From Candidatus Nitrohelix vancouverensis (lineage in GTDB: Bacteria; Nitrospinota; Nitrospinia; Nitrospinales; VA-1), in assembly GCA_015698305.1 (NCBI GenBank), contig CP048620.1, positions 2,564,001-2,628,000 on the forward strand: a DNA stretch of 64,000 nt, given 5' to 3'. The notes beneath the pieces are model-generated. The model saw only the letters and a list, made by a program, of their open reading frames with translations, was not told the DNA's origin and did not search any database. Position 1 is the first letter of the stretch. Each line of letters opens with the position of its first letter. Below are positions 63,967-64,000 of the stretch, piece after piece. Made by a program: the position numbers and the translations under genes.

Positions 63967-64000
63967 GGCGGATCAGGCCGACGAAAGCCTATCCAACTCC

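Overview
The window is about 64 kb of gene-dense bacterial chromosome, roughly half G+C by eye, from a Gram-negative, respiring bacterium. Envelope genes such as a SurA-like chaperone, a TolC-like protein, LapA and an MsbA-like exporter fix the cell type. The closest fit I can suggest is a Nitrospinota/Nitrospina-like or similarly deep-branching lineage. That rests on a cytochrome b6f-like bc complex with a large multiheme c subunit, OleA/OleB, universal stress domains fused to PCP-reductase domains, and an SmbP-like protein. It is an inference; no rRNA or marker phylogeny is possible here. I see no insertion sequence, prophage, integrase or CRISPR array.

Layout. Positions 1-7.5 kb (+ strand) hold the 3' part of parC, then parE, a GAF-GAF-GspE/PilB-type ATPase and a YnfA-like small membrane protein. 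From 7.5 to 44.1 kb every gene is on the - strand. In transcription order from the right these are: an unknown gene, mfd, two parvulin-type foldases, tilS and ftsH, ended by a strong terminator; folP and pdxJ; a coiled-coil protein; gap-tpiA-secG and tRNA-Leu(GAG); a diguanylate cyclase, a small membrane protein and an unusual flavoprotein; the bc-complex operon (Rieske, cytochrome b, subunit IV, octaheme cytochrome c, a 60-residue membrane peptide and a membrane-anchored Mrr-fold protein); metF and an FGE-like protein, then LRR and NHL-repeat proteins; proA and an M50 protease; a TolC-like protein; and dprA-topA-trmFO.

From 44 to 64 kb the strands alternate. Putrescine synthesis (aguB-aguA) is followed by two convergent membrane proteins. 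A rhodanese abuts a Rieske ferredoxin, opposite an SmbP-like His-rich periplasmic protein. Next come fliE and flgB with no flgC, a Sel1 protein, and a large GAF-containing sigma-54 activator. Then come ahcY, the operon msbA-like-oleA-oleB, a 689-residue universal stress/PCP_red fusion, and an atypical class II aldolase.

How the parts fit. The respiratory operon is the main physiological unit: a quinol oxidising core (Rieske, split cytochrome b with a candidate heme-ci cysteine) feeding eight c-type hemes on one membrane-anchored subunit. metF and ahcY belong to the methyl cycle, and trmFO draws on methylene-tetrahydrofolate. A near-consensus sigma-54 promoter precedes flgB, and a GAFTGA-containing activator lies about 1 kb away, suggesting local flagellar control. 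The most novel-looking items are the octaheme b6f-like complex with its degenerate nuclease-fold companion, the Usp/PCP_red fusion, the ABC transporter-oleA-oleB operon, and the redox-cysteine-less flavoprotein.
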